Shown here: one piece after another, positions 26,940-35,808 of the stretch
How positions within the stretch are numbered: the first letter of the stretch is position 1
Layout: each line of letters opens with the position of its first letter
From: Microtetraspora niveoalba
Lineage (GTDB): Bacteria > Actinomycetota > Actinomycetes > Streptosporangiales > Streptosporangiaceae
NCBI RefSeq assembly: GCF_001570405.1
Contig: NZ_BBYM01000047.1
Coordinates: 1-53,308 of the forward strand
Reading direction: 5' to 3'
Length of the DNA: 53,308 bases
Program-made: the position numbers and the translations under genes
Notes under the pieces: model-generated
Seen by the model: the letters and a program-made list of their open reading frames with translations, nothing else
Database searches by the model: none
Told to the model about the DNA's origin: nothing

Positions 26940-26990
26940 AGCGGGCGCCCTCACCGTGCCTTTAAGGAAAGCATCCCTTCGGGAGTTGAC

Positions 26991-29453
26991 GTGGACGAGC
27001 TGGTGTACGACCCGCAGGCGCTGCAGGCCAAGTGGCTGCGGCGCTGGGAGGAGCTGAATCCCTTCGCGGCAGTGGAGGACGAGGCGGACACCAGGCCGCG
27101 CCGTTACATGCTCGACATGTTCCCGTACCCCTCGGGCGACCTGCACATGGGGCACGGAGAGGTGTTCGCCATCGGCGACGTCGTCGCGCGCTACTGGTTC
27201 CAGAAGGGCTACAACGTCCTGCACCCCATCGGGTGGGACTCCTTCGGCCTGCCCGCGGAGAACGCCGCGATCAAGCGCGACGCCCACCCCGCCGAGTGGA
27301 CCTACACCAACATCGAGACCCAGGCGAACTCCTTCAAGCGCTACGCCGTGTCCTTCGACTGGTCGCGGCGGCTGCACACCAGCGACGAGGACTACTACCG
27401 CTGGAACCAGTGGCTGTTCAACCGCTTCTACGAGCGCGGCCTGGCGTACCGCAAGGGCGGCCTGGTCAACTGGTGCCCGACCGACCAGACGGTGCTGGCC
27501 AACGAGCAGGTCGTGGCCGGAAAGTGCGAGCGCTGCGGATCGGACGTGGTCCGCCGCGAGCTGACGCAGTGGTACTTCAAGATCACTGACTACGCCGACC
27601 GACTGCTGGACGACATGTCCATGCTGGAGGGCGGCTGGCCGGAGCGCGTGCTCACCATGCAGCGCAACTGGATCGGCCGCTCCACCGGCGCCGACGTCCG
27701 GTTCCGCATCGAGGGCAGGGACGAGCCGGTCACGGTCTACACCACCCGCCCCGACACGCTGTACGGCGCGACGTTCTTCGTGGTCGCGGCCGACGCCCCG
27801 CTGGCGGAGGAGATCGTCGCCCCCGACCGGCGCGAGGCGCTGGAGGCCTACCGGGCCGAGGTCGCCAAGCTGTCCGACATCGAGCGCCTGTCCACCGAGA
27901 AGGAGAAGACCGGCGTCTTCCTGGGCGTTCACGCGATCAACCCGGTGAACGGAGAGCGCATCCCGGTCTGGGCGGCCGACTACGTCCTGTCCGACTACGG
28001 CCACGGCGCGATCATGGCGGTTCCCGCCCACGACCAGCGCGACCTGGACTTCGCGCTGAAGTTCGGGCTGCCGGTCAAGGTCGTCGTCCACACCGGCATG
28101 GCCGACCCGGGCGAGACCGGCGTCGCCACCCCGGGCGAGGGCAAGCTGGTCAACTCCGGGCCCCTGGACGGCCTGTCCAAGGCCGAGGCCATCGCCAAGA
28201 TCATCGAGGTGCTGGCGGAGCGGGACACCGGGCGGGCCGCGGTCAACTTCCGGCTGCGCGACTGGCTGCTGTCCCGGCAGCGCTTCTGGGGCACCCCGAT
28301 CCCGATCATCCACTGCCCCGACTGCGGCGAGGTGCCGGTCCCGGACGACCAGCTCCCGGTCAGGCTGCCCGACCTGCGCGGCGCCGACCTCAAGCCGAAG
28401 GGCGTCTCCCCGCTGGCCGCGGCCACCGACTGGGTCAACGTCGAGTGCCCCAAGTGCGGCGGCCCCGCCAAGCGGGACACCGACACGATGGACACCTTCG
28501 TCGACTCGTCGTGGTACTTCCTGCGCTACTGCTCGCCCGGGTACGAGGACGGGCCGTTCGACGAGGGCCGGGTCCGCCGCTGGGGTCCGATCGACCAGTA
28601 CGTGGGCGGCGTCGAGCACGCGGTGCTGCACCTGCTGTACTCGCGGTTCTTCACCAAGGTCCTGTTCGACATGGGCATGCTGACCTTCACCGAGCCGTTC
28701 CTGCGGCTGCTGAACCAGGGCCAGGTCATCAACCAGGGCAAGGCCATGTCCAAGTCGCTGGGCAACGGCGTCGACCTCGGCCAGCAGATCGACGCGTTCG
28801 GCGTGGACGCCGTCCGGCTGACCATGGTGTTCGCCGGGCCGCCCGAGGACGACATCGACTGGGCCGACGTCTCGCCGGCCGCCTCGCAGAAGTTCCTGGC
28901 CCGCGCCTTCCGCGTGATGGCCGAGGCGGGCGCGGCCTCCGCGCCGGGCGCCGACGTCGCCGGGGGCGACCAGGAGCTGCGCAAGGTCACCCACCGGACC
29001 ATCGACGAGGTCACCAAGCTGGTGGACGCCCACCGCTTCAACGTCGCCGTGGCCCGCATGATGGAGCTGACGTCGGCGGCGCGCAAGGCCATCGACTCCG
29101 GCCCCGGCGCCGGCGACCCCGCCGTACGCGAGGCCGCCGAGACGCTGGCGGTCATGTTGTCGCTGGTCGCGCCGTACACGGCGGAGGAGGGCTGGGAGCG
29201 GCTCGGCCACGCCCCGTCGGTCGCGCGGGCGGGCTGGCCGGTCGCCGACCCGGCGCTGCTGGTGCGCGAGTCGGTCACCTGCGTCGTACAGGTCGCGGGC
29301 AAGGTCCGCGACCGCCTGGAGGTGTCGCCGGAGATCTCCGCCGCCGACCTGGAGGCGCTGGCGCTGGGCAGCGAGAAGGTCCGGCCGTACCTGGACGGCG
29401 CGCCGCGCAAGGTGATCGTCCGCGAGCCGAAGCTGGTCAACATCGTCCCCTGA
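26991..29453 (+). CDS. leuS: Leucyl-tRNA synthetase
   Basis: An 820-residue class I synthetase that charges tRNA-Leu. The HIGH-equivalent HMGH is at ~52-55 in [12 protein letters not shown], and the KMSKS-equivalent AMSKS is at ~585-589 in [13 protein letters not shown]. The CP1 editing domain contains [12 protein letters not shown]. Cys pairs (CERCGSD; CPDCGE; CPKCGG) suggest zinc-binding modules. The C-terminal anticodon-binding and tail domains are present. GTG 26991 is supported by GGGAG five bases upstream. The frame is open 42 codons further, but that stretch is the structured leader. From memory, the N-terminal sequence differs from the longer LeuS of Streptomyces and Mycobacterium. 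Confidence 0.95.
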   Translation: MDELVYDPQALQAKWLRRWEELNPFAAVEDEADTRPRRYMLDMFPYPSGDLHMGHGEVFAIGDVVARYWFQKGYNVLHPIGWDSFGLPAENAAIKRDAHPAEWTYTNIETQANSFKRYAVSFDWSRRLHTSDEDYYRWNQWLFNRFYERGLAYRKGGLVNWCPTDQTVLANEQVVAGKCERCGSDVVRRELTQWYFKITDYADRLLDDMSMLEGGWPERVLTMQRNWIGRSTGADVRFRIEGRDEPVTVYTTRPDTLYGATFFVVAADAPLAEEIVAPDRREALEAYRAEVAKLSDIERLSTEKEKTGVFLGVHAINPVNGERIPVWAADYVLSDYGHGAIMAVPAHDQRDLDFALKFGLPVKVVVHTGMADPGETGVATPGEGKLVNSGPLDGLSKAEAIAKIIEVLAERDTGRAAVNFRLRDWLLSRQRFWGTPIPIIHCPDCGEVPVPDDQLPVRLPDLRGADLKPKGVSPLAAATDWVNVECPKCGGPAKRDTDTMDTFVDSSWYFLRYCSPGYEDGPFDEGRVRRWGPIDQYVGGVEHAVLHLLYSRFFTKVLFDMGMLTFTEPFLRLLNQGQVINQGKAMSKSLGNGVDLGQQIDAFGVDAVRLTMVFAGPPEDDIDWADVSPAASQKFLARAFRVMAEAGAASAPGADVAGGDQELRKVTHRTIDEVTKLVDAHRFNVAVARMMELTSAARKAIDSGPGAGDPAVREAAETLAVMLSLVAPYTAEEGWERLGHAPSVARAGWPVADPALLVRESVTCVVQVAGKVRDRLEVSPEISAADLEALALGSEKVRPYLDGAPRKVIVREPKLVNIVP

Positions 29454-29473
29454 TGTCCCCGCGGCGCCCTGAG

Positions 29474-29479
29474 TAAAGT
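29474..29479 (+). promoter_or_regulatory. -10 box of a leaderless promoter (lipoprotein gene)
   Basis: TAAAGT followed by 7 nt and the ATG at 29487, with no Shine-Dalgarno sequence. It suggests the gene has its own promoter 20 bp after leuS. Confidence 0.45.
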
Positions 29480-29486
29480 CTCGGTC

Positions 29487-30497
29487 ATGAGACGGCTTGG
29501 GGCGCTGCTGCTGGGGGTCGGGCTCGCCGTGACGGCGTGTGGCGGGGCCGGCCGCTCCGGCCTCGCCGAGGCGATGGCGCAGGTGTCCGGAGACGGCCCC
29601 GCCGCGACCTACTTCGAGTACGGCGACACGGCGCACTGGCGCGAGATCGGCGCCGTCACCCTCAGGGGGCCGCGCCGGGACGAGGTCTGGGGGCCGGTCA
29701 CATCCGGGGTCTGGGCGTCCGCGCTCGGCTCCGGGCTCGGTGATCTCGCCCTCTCCGCCGCCACGTCGCTGCCCGAGCGTACGGGCATCGACCTGTACGG
29801 CGCCGACCACGTCGTCACGATCGGCCTGCCGCCGAACCGGGCGGTGCGCGCCGACGGCGAGTTCGACGCCGAGGCCATCGACGGGAAGCTCTCCTGGATC
29901 GGCGCGAAGCCCCGCGACATCGGCGGGCACGACGGCCTGACCCTGGCCCCGGACCTCGCCGTCGAGATGGACGGGGTGCAGACCAAGTTCGGTCTGCTGA
30001 ACCAGCTCAACCAGGTCGTCGTCACGGGCACGACGGTCGCCGCCGGGCCGGGCGCCCAGGCGGTGGCCGCGGCGCTGGGCGGCGGGCGCAGCCTGGCGGA
30101 CCGCCCGGCGCACGCCGCCGTCGCCGAGTGCCTCGGCGGCGTCGTCTCCGCGCTCCTGTACACGCCGCGGGCCGCCGGTGAGGTCGAGCTGTACGGCGTC
30201 GGCCTGCGCCGTCCGGAGAAGCTGAGCGACCGGCCCGTGAACGTGATCTGCGTGCTGGCCCGTACGGCGTCCGCGCGGAAGGTCGGCGACACGTTCGCGG
30301 CCAGGCTCACCACCGCGGCCGCCACGGCGGGCGGCCGGCCGTTCGGCCGGATGGCCGAGCGCATCGAGCACGACACGGTCGAGAGCGGGGGACGGCGCGT
30401 CTCGCGCGCCACGCTCACCCTGTCCGGGGACACGCCCGCGTCGTTCGCCTGGCAGCTCGCGCTCCGGAACGAGCTGGACGCCCTCACCCGGCCCTGA
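29487..30497 (+). CDS. Putative lipoprotein of unknown function
   Basis: A 336-residue exported protein. A short signal peptide (MRRLGALLLGVGLAV) ends in a lipobox V-T-A-C with the lipidated Cys at position 18, so it should be anchored to the outer face of the membrane. The mature part is a mixed alpha/beta sequence without enzyme motifs. It begins with AEAMAQVSGDGPAATYFEYGD, and a later region (~130-150) reads SWIGAKPRDIGGHDGLTLAP. This layout resembles other actinobacterial lipoprotein hypotheticals. It follows leuS by 33 bp but appears to have its own leaderless start. No function is assigned. Confidence 0.8.
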   Translation: MRRLGALLLGVGLAVTACGGAGRSGLAEAMAQVSGDGPAATYFEYGDTAHWREIGAVTLRGPRRDEVWGPVTSGVWASALGSGLGDLALSAATSLPERTGIDLYGADHVVTIGLPPNRAVRADGEFDAEAIDGKLSWIGAKPRDIGGHDGLTLAPDLAVEMDGVQTKFGLLNQLNQVVVTGTTVAAGPGAQAVAAALGGGRSLADRPAHAAVAECLGGVVSALLYTPRAAGEVELYGVGLRRPEKLSDRPVNVICVLARTASARKVGDTFAARLTTAAATAGGRPFGRMAERIEHDTVESGGRRVSRATLTLSGDTPASFAWQLALRNELDALTRP

Positions 30498-30560
30498 ACC
30501 GGTGTCGACGCTTCGCGGGCTCGCGGCGGCGTGGGCGGGGCGAGGCCGAGAGCCGGGGCG

Positions 30561-30589
30561 TTGACGCTCGCCGATCAGGCCGACAAAAT
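30561..30589 (+). promoter_or_regulatory. Candidate promoter of the cellulase gene
   Basis: TTGACG (30561-30566), a 17-bp spacer and CAAAAT (30584-30589). It is the best -35/-10 pair in the 233-bp upstream region and would give a 5' leader of about 130 nt. I see no CebR-type TGGGAGCGCTCCCA box. Confidence 0.45.
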
Positions 30590-30648
30590 GGCGGCCGAGC
30601 CACAAATCGAACACTGTTGGGCGTGCGGTCAGGGCATGCCGCGACCAT

Positions 30649-30666
30649 CCACCGCGAAAGCGGTGG
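30649..30666 (+). promoter_or_regulatory. GAAA-tetraloop hairpin in the cellulase 5' leader
   Basis: CCACCGC-GAAA-GCGGTGG, a perfect 7-bp stem closed by a stable GNRA loop, 65 bp before the start codon. It may stabilise the mRNA or be part of a larger element. Confidence 0.5.
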
Positions 30667-30685
30667 TCCTGGAGCGCGCGCCTGA

Positions 30686-32332
<1,647 letters not shown>

Positions 32333-32380
32333 CGTCAGCCTGATCCCGGGCCGAGGTCCGGGGGACATCCGCCGACGACG

Positions 32381-32409
32381 GCCGCCGCCCGGGTACGCCG
32401 GGCGGCGGC
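32381..32409. terminator. Perfect 12-bp hairpin after the cellulase gene
   Basis: GCCGCCGCCCGG-GTACG-CCGGGCGGCGGC, 48 bp past the cellulase stop and between convergent genes. It could act in both directions. Confidence 0.75.
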
Positions 32410-32488
32410 TCCTCGGAGCGGCCCCGGGAAAGCGCCCTGAACGCGCGGGCGCCGTGCGGGGACCGCGCCAGGGCCCGGGCGACGGCCG

Positions 32489-32580
32489 CCCCGAGGAAGC
32501 CCCGAGGAAGCCCCAGGAAAGGCACGGGAAGGGCCCGAGGAAGCCCCGGGAAAGGCACAGGAAAGGCACGGGACGAGCCC
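32489..32580 (+). repeat. Purine-rich imperfect short repeats in an intergenic gap
   Basis: Repeated units of the form GAGGAAGCCCC and GGAAAGGCAC, in at least three irregular copies each, fill the space between the terminator and the end of the aminotransferase gene. It does not look coding: no reading frame is supported by family content. Confidence 0.65.
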
Positions 32581-32603
32581 GGAACGAGCCGGTGCGGGCA
32601 GGC

Positions 32604-33725
32604 TCAGGGCAGGGCGGCGCAGATCCGGGTGAGGATCTCCTCCAGGATCGGCTCGGAGGTGCCGAAGTTGAGCCGCGCGCACCCCTCGCCTCCCGGCCCG
32701 AACAGCGGGCCCGGGTTCAACCTCACCCGCGCCTCCCGCTCCAGGTACGCCGCCGGGTCCTCGTCGAGGAAGCCGAGGTCGAGCCACCCCAGATAGGTGG
32801 CCTCCGGGATCCGGTAGCCGACGCGGGGCGGCAGCCGCTTCGCGACCAGGCGGCGGTTGCGGTCGAGGATCGTGATGACCTCGGCCAGCCAGTCGTCGCC
32901 GTGCCGCCACGCCGCCACGGTGGCCTCCACGCCGAGCAGGTTCGGCGCGCCGTAGATGTGGGCGGGCTGCCGGTCCACCGTCTCGCGTACGGCGGGCGCG
33001 CCCAGATGGGCGACGCAGCAGCGGATGCCGCCCATGTTGAACGCCTTCGTCGCGGACGTGAGCGTGACCGTGCGGTCGGGGAGGAGCGTGCCGAACGGGA
33101 TGTGGGTCCGGGGCGCGTACGTCAGGTCGGCGTGGATCTCGTCGGAGAGGACCAGGGCGTCGTGCCGCTCGGCGTACTCGGCGAGCGCGCCGAGCTCCTC
33201 GGGGGTGAGCACGCGGCCGGTGGGGTTGTGGGGGTTGACCAGGAGCAGCACGGCGGCGGGCTCGTCCGGCACCTCGAACCGCCAGCCGTCGCCGTCCGGA
33301 AGCATCGGGATGGGGAGCAGCCGCCGGTCCATCTGCGCGATGGTGTCCAGGAACGGGTGGTAGGCCGGGGTGTGCAGCGCCACGGTGTCACCGGGCCGGG
33401 TCGTCAGGTGCAGCAGCACCTGGAGCGCCTGGTTGACGTCGCTGTACGAACGGACGTGGCCCGGGTCGGGGCGGAAGCCGTACCGGGTCTCCATACGCTC
33501 GGCGAACGCCTCGCCGAGGGGGCCGGCGGACGGCTCGTCCAGCCAGGAGGGGTAGCCGAGGTCGGTCTCGGCGCGCCGCCGCACGGCCTCGCGCACCGCC
33601 TCCGGGACGGGGAAGTCCATGTCGGCCACCCAGGAGGGGATCACGCCGGGCGCGGTCTGCGACCACTTGAGCCCGTCGCGGCGAGATGCGGTCTCCAGGG
33701 TGAGCTGGTCAAGGTTGCGCGTCAC
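32604..33725 (-). CDS. MalY/PatB-family PLP-dependent aminotransferase (C-S lyase type)
   Basis: A 373-residue fold-type I PLP enzyme. MalY/PatB members usually have cystathionine beta-lyase or cysteine desulfhydrase activity. The family opening (RRDGLKWSQ, PSWVADMDF) is clear. The cofactor-phosphate and PLP-ring residues appear in VNPHNPTGRV and SDEIHADL. The Schiff-base lysine is in SATKAFNMGG. The C-terminal RLNFGTSEPI contains the carboxylate-binding Arg. GTG 33725 is preferred: it follows TAGGCT by 7 nt (leaderless), matches the family start, and the upstream 13 codons are atypical. Exact substrate unknown. Confidence 0.9.
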   Translation of the reverse strand: MTRNLDQLTLETASRRDGLKWSQTAPGVIPSWVADMDFPVPEAVREAVRRRAETDLGYPSWLDEPSAGPLGEAFAERMETRYGFRPDPGHVRSYSDVNQALQVLLHLTTRPGDTVALHTPAYHPFLDTIAQMDRRLLPIPMLPDGDGWRFEVPDEPAAVLLLVNPHNPTGRVLTPEELGALAEYAERHDALVLSDEIHADLTYAPRTHIPFGTLLPDRTVTLTSATKAFNMGGIRCCVAHLGAPAVRETVDRQPAHIYGAPNLLGVEATVAAWRHGDDWLAEVITILDRNRRLVAKRLPPRVGYRIPEATYLGWLDLGFLDEDPAAYLEREARVRLNPGPLFGPGGEGCARLNFGTSEPILEEILTRICAALP

Positions 33726-33732
33726 ACCAGCC

Positions 33733-33738
33733 AGCCTA
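33733..33738 (-). promoter_or_regulatory. -10 box of a leaderless promoter (aminotransferase)
   Basis: On the minus strand TAGGCT is followed by 7 nt and the GTG at 33725. No Shine-Dalgarno sequence is present. Confidence 0.5.
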
Positions 33739-33943
33739 TTTGCGCTAATCACCCCTATCGCCACCTGGCTGCGCTTTCACACTGATTGCCGCAGCTCGGG
33801 GATCCCGCCTTCACGGCGGAGCGATCACATGAGTCGGTGGACGCGACGGCGGTGGGTTTCGCGGGTTGTGCCGCCAGGCGGCCCGTGGCGAGCGCGGCAC
33901 GACGGCCGGGTCCTCCACGAGCCGCCGGCCGGTGGTTCGTGGG

Positions 33944-33976
33944 CGCTCCGCGGTGAGCGAGGATCACCGCGGAGCG
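33944..33976. terminator. Perfect 13-bp hairpin downstream of lexA
   Basis: CGCTCCGCGGTGA-GCGAGGA-TCACCGCGGAGCG, about 110 bp past the lexA stop. There is no T run. A terminator for lexA or a structured 3' element. Confidence 0.6.
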
Positions 33977-34010
33977 ACGTGCGGACTCGCGGACCTGGAA
34001 CCGCGCGAAC

Positions 34011-34086
34011 CCGCGCGGTCCCCGGAACGCGCGGTCCCCGGAACGCGCGGGGCCCGGAATGTGCGGGGCCTGGAGCCGCGCGGGGC
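34011..34086 (-). repeat. Five imperfect 16-bp tandem repeats at the lexA 3' end
   Basis: Units begin at 34011, 34027, 34043, 34059 and 34075, with a consensus close to ACGCGCGGNCCCCGGA. Units 1 and 2 differ at only two positions; units 4 and 5 are degenerate. The last unit touches the lexA stop codon. Confidence 0.8.
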
Positions 34087-34787
34087 TAAAGCTTGCGCAG
34101 GACCGCGGTGACCTTGCCCAGGACGGTCGCCTCGTCGCCCGGGATCGGCTCGTAGTTGGGGTTGTGCGGCACCAGCCAGACGTGGCCGTCCTTGCGCTTG
34201 AAGGTCTTGACCGTGGCCTCGCCGTCGATCATGGCGGCCACCACGTCGCCGTTGTCCGCGACCGGCTGCTGGCGCACCACGACCCAGTCGCCGTCGGCGA
34301 TCGCCGCGTCGATCATCGAGTCGCCGCTGACCTGCAGGAGGAACAGCGTGCCCTCGCCGACGAGCTGCTTGGGCAGCGCGAAGACGTCCTCGATGCTCTG
34401 CTCGGCCAGGATCGGGCCTCCGGCGGCGATGCGGCCGACGAGCGGCACGTACGCGGCGGTCGGGCGGCTGAAACCGGGCTCGACCTCGGCCGCGTCCGGG
34501 TCGACCCACAGCACCGGCTCGCCCGGCAGCCGCACCTCCAGCGCCCTGGGGCGGTGCGGGTCGCGGCGCAGGTAGCCCTTGCGCTGCAACGCGGTGAGCT
34601 GATGCGACACGCTGGAGGTGCTGGTCAGCTGGACCGCCTCGCCGATCTCACGCATCGAGGGCGGATAACCGCGCTGCTGCACGGAGTCGCGGATCACCTC
34701 GAGGATCTTGCGCTGCCTTGGGGTGAGACCAAGGGAGTCCCGCCTGCGCACCGCCAGGTCGTTGACGCTCTCTTCCTGCCCGCTCAC
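34086..34787 (-). CDS. lexA: LexA repressor
   Basis: A 233-residue SOS repressor and self-cleaving protease. The N-terminal winged helix (~20-85) includes [13 protein letters not shown] and the recognition segment [15 protein letters not shown]. The cleavage site is Ala122-Gly123 in RIAAGGPI. The catalytic dyad is Ser157 (SGDSM) and Lys194 (ATVKTF). RecA-stimulated cleavage derepresses repair genes. GTG 34787 is chosen because GGGAGG lies seven bases upstream and length then matches actinobacterial LexA; the frame is open much further. A near-consensus SOS box lies 67 bp upstream, implying autoregulation. It is divergent from nrdR-nrdJ across 450 bp. Confidence 0.96.
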   Translation of the reverse strand: MSGQEESVNDLAVRRRDSLGLTPRQRKILEVIRDSVQQRGYPPSMREIGEAVQLTSTSSVSHQLTALQRKGYLRRDPHRPRALEVRLPGEPVLWVDPDAAEVEPGFSRPTAAYVPLVGRIAAGGPILAEQSIEDVFALPKQLVGEGTLFLLQVSGDSMIDAAIADGDWVVVRQQPVADNGDVVAAMIDGEATVKTFKRKDGHVWLVPHNPNYEPIPGDEATVLGKVTAVLRKL

Positions 34788-34854
34788 CAAACCACCTCCC
34801 AATCCGTGTTCTTCATGTCGCACAGAGCGACGGTATCTCGATTCAAGATCATCT

Positions 34855-34870
34855 TCAAACAATTGTTCGA
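34855..34870. promoter_or_regulatory. LexA (SOS) box of lexA
   Basis: TCAAACAATTGTTCGA differs at one position from TCGAACANNTGTTCGA, the actinobacterial LexA consensus as I remember it. It is 67 bp upstream of the lexA start, as expected for autoregulation. Confidence 0.8.
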
Positions 34871-34926
34871 TTCGATGTGAATCCCCGTCACCTGCGCAGT
34901 TGTACCGACATCGTACGGGAGTTCGA

Positions 34927-34942
34927 TCGACACCGTGTTCGA
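34927..34942. promoter_or_regulatory. Degenerate second LexA-box candidate
   Basis: TCGACACCGTGTTCGA keeps a perfect right half (TGTTCGA) and the outer left bases, but its inner left half deviates from consensus. It lies midway toward nrdR. Confidence 0.35.
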
Positions 34943-34969
34943 TATTGCCGAGATTTGGCCGATCTTCTT

Positions 34970-34995
34970 GTACAGTGCCCGCGCGTACAGTGCCC
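34970..34995 (+). repeat. 11-bp direct repeat in the lexA/nrdR region
   Basis: GTACAGTGCCC occurs at 34970-34980 and 34985-34995, a 15-bp period. It could be a regulator site or a local duplication. Confidence 0.5.
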
Positions 34996-35129
34996 CCGTG
35001 CGATGCGCTCGGCGCTCGGGACGGGCGACACGCCCGGGCCGCCCCGGTGATTTCCCGGCTGAACAGCGACTTCACCCGGGGGGTGGCGGCCGACTTGCGT
35101 TCAAGGTCGGGCACTTCTACGGTTGGACC

Positions 35130-35145
35130 ACAACATCTAGTAGTT
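35130..35145. promoter_or_regulatory. NrdR box 1
   Basis: ACAACATCTAGTAGTT, partly palindromic around CTAG, of the NrdR-box type. Its centre is 31 bp from that of a second similar box, the helical spacing typical of paired NrdR sites. Confidence 0.7.
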
Positions 35146-35160
35146 ACAGCGATGTACTTC

Positions 35161-35176
35161 ACCACAGCTTGTGTTT
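35161..35176. promoter_or_regulatory. NrdR box 2
   Basis: ACCACAGCTTGTGTTT matches box 1 at 11 of 16 aligned positions. It lies 62 bp upstream of the nrdR start. Confidence 0.65.
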
Positions 35177-35237
35177 CCGTGACCGCTTCACGACGCTTTC
35201 GTGAGGTGGGCGCAAGCGTTTCCAGGGAGGCGATGAC

Positions 35238-35699
35238 GTGCACTGCCCGTTCTGCCGTCACCCGGACACGCGGGTCGTCGACAGCCGCTCGACCGAGGAC
35301 GGGGCGGCCATCCGCCGCCGGCGGACCTGCTCCGAATGCGGGCGCAGGTTCACCACGCAGGAGACCGTCCTGCTCATGGTCAGCAAGCGCAGCGGAGTGA
35401 CCGAGCCGTTCTCGCGGGACAAGGTCGTCGCCGGAGTGCGGCGGGCCTGTCAGGGGCGCCCGGTCGGCGAGGACTCTCTCGCCCAGCTCGGGCAGCGGGT
35501 GGAGGAGAGCATCAGGGGCACCGGGTGCGCCGAGATCGCCTCGCACGAGGTGGGCCTCGCCATCCTGGGGCCGCTGCGCGAGCTGGACGAGGTCGCCTAT
35601 CTGCGCTTCGCCTCCGTCTACCGGGGGTTCGAGACGCTGGCCGACTTCGAGGCCGAGATCGAGCAGCTCAGAGCCGCGCGCACCGCCGTACAGCAGTAG
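35238..35699 (+). CDS. nrdR: Transcriptional repressor NrdR
   Basis: A 153-residue repressor of ribonucleotide reductase genes that senses ATP/dATP. The N-terminal zinc ribbon has Cys3, Cys6 (MHCPFC) and Cys31, Cys34 (CSEC), with the DNA-contacting RRRRTC between. An ATP-cone domain follows (~45-135), starting [19 protein letters not shown] and including [11 protein letters not shown]. It is the first gene of nrdR-nrdJ. The GTG start is preceded by AGGGAGG with seven bases' spacing. Tandem candidate NrdR boxes upstream imply that it represses itself and nrdJ. Confidence 0.96.
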   Translation: MHCPFCRHPDTRVVDSRSTEDGAAIRRRRTCSECGRRFTTQETVLLMVSKRSGVTEPFSRDKVVAGVRRACQGRPVGEDSLAQLGQRVEESIRGTGCAEIASHEVGLAILGPLRELDEVAYLRFASVYRGFETLADFEAEIEQLRAARTAVQQ

Positions 35700-35808
35700 C
35701 GGCGGGAGCCGACGGGAACGGCCGACGCCGCCGCCCGTCACGCAGGGTGATTAGACAGACACGTGATCGGATGCGAGGGGCTCCACCGGGCCCCGGGAGG
35801 GGGAATTC

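Larger units (their letters stand above)
33726..34085. other. 360-bp intergenic region without a recognisable gene
   Basis: Lies between the aminotransferase start and the lexA stop. It contains a leaderless promoter box for the aminotransferase, a 13-bp perfect hairpin (33944-33976) and a tandem 16-bp repeat array (34011-34086). Reading frames within it are short and Arg/Pro-biased; I support none. Confidence 0.6.
34788..35237. other. 450-bp lexA / nrdR divergent regulatory region
   Basis: No gene is supported here. It holds one strong and one weak LexA-box candidate (34855, 34927), an 11-bp direct repeat (34970, 34985) and tandem NrdR-box candidates (35130, 35161). It thus combines control by DNA damage with control by dNTP status. 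Short frames here have codon use unlike the neighbours. Confidence 0.7.

Noticed and set aside
26865-26990. N-terminal extension of leuS from a TTG at 26865
   Set aside because: The 42 extra codons overlap the structured leader and the leader peptide, lack similarity to LeuS, and GTG 26991 has a good ribosome site.
26872-26990. T-box riboswitch in front of leuS
   Set aside because: No T-box consensus or specifier-loop arrangement is visible; the leader is too short.
32454-33785. Plus-strand frame opposite the aminotransferase
   Set aside because: Shadow of the MalY/PatB gene; begins in an intergenic repeat.
34935-35204. 89-codon frame between lexA and nrdR
   Set aside because: Overlaps LexA and NrdR boxes, has poor codon use and no similarity.
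34788-35741. Long open frame upstream of lexA on the minus strand
   Set aside because: It is antisense to nrdR and crosses the regulatory region; LexA length is correct from GTG 34787.
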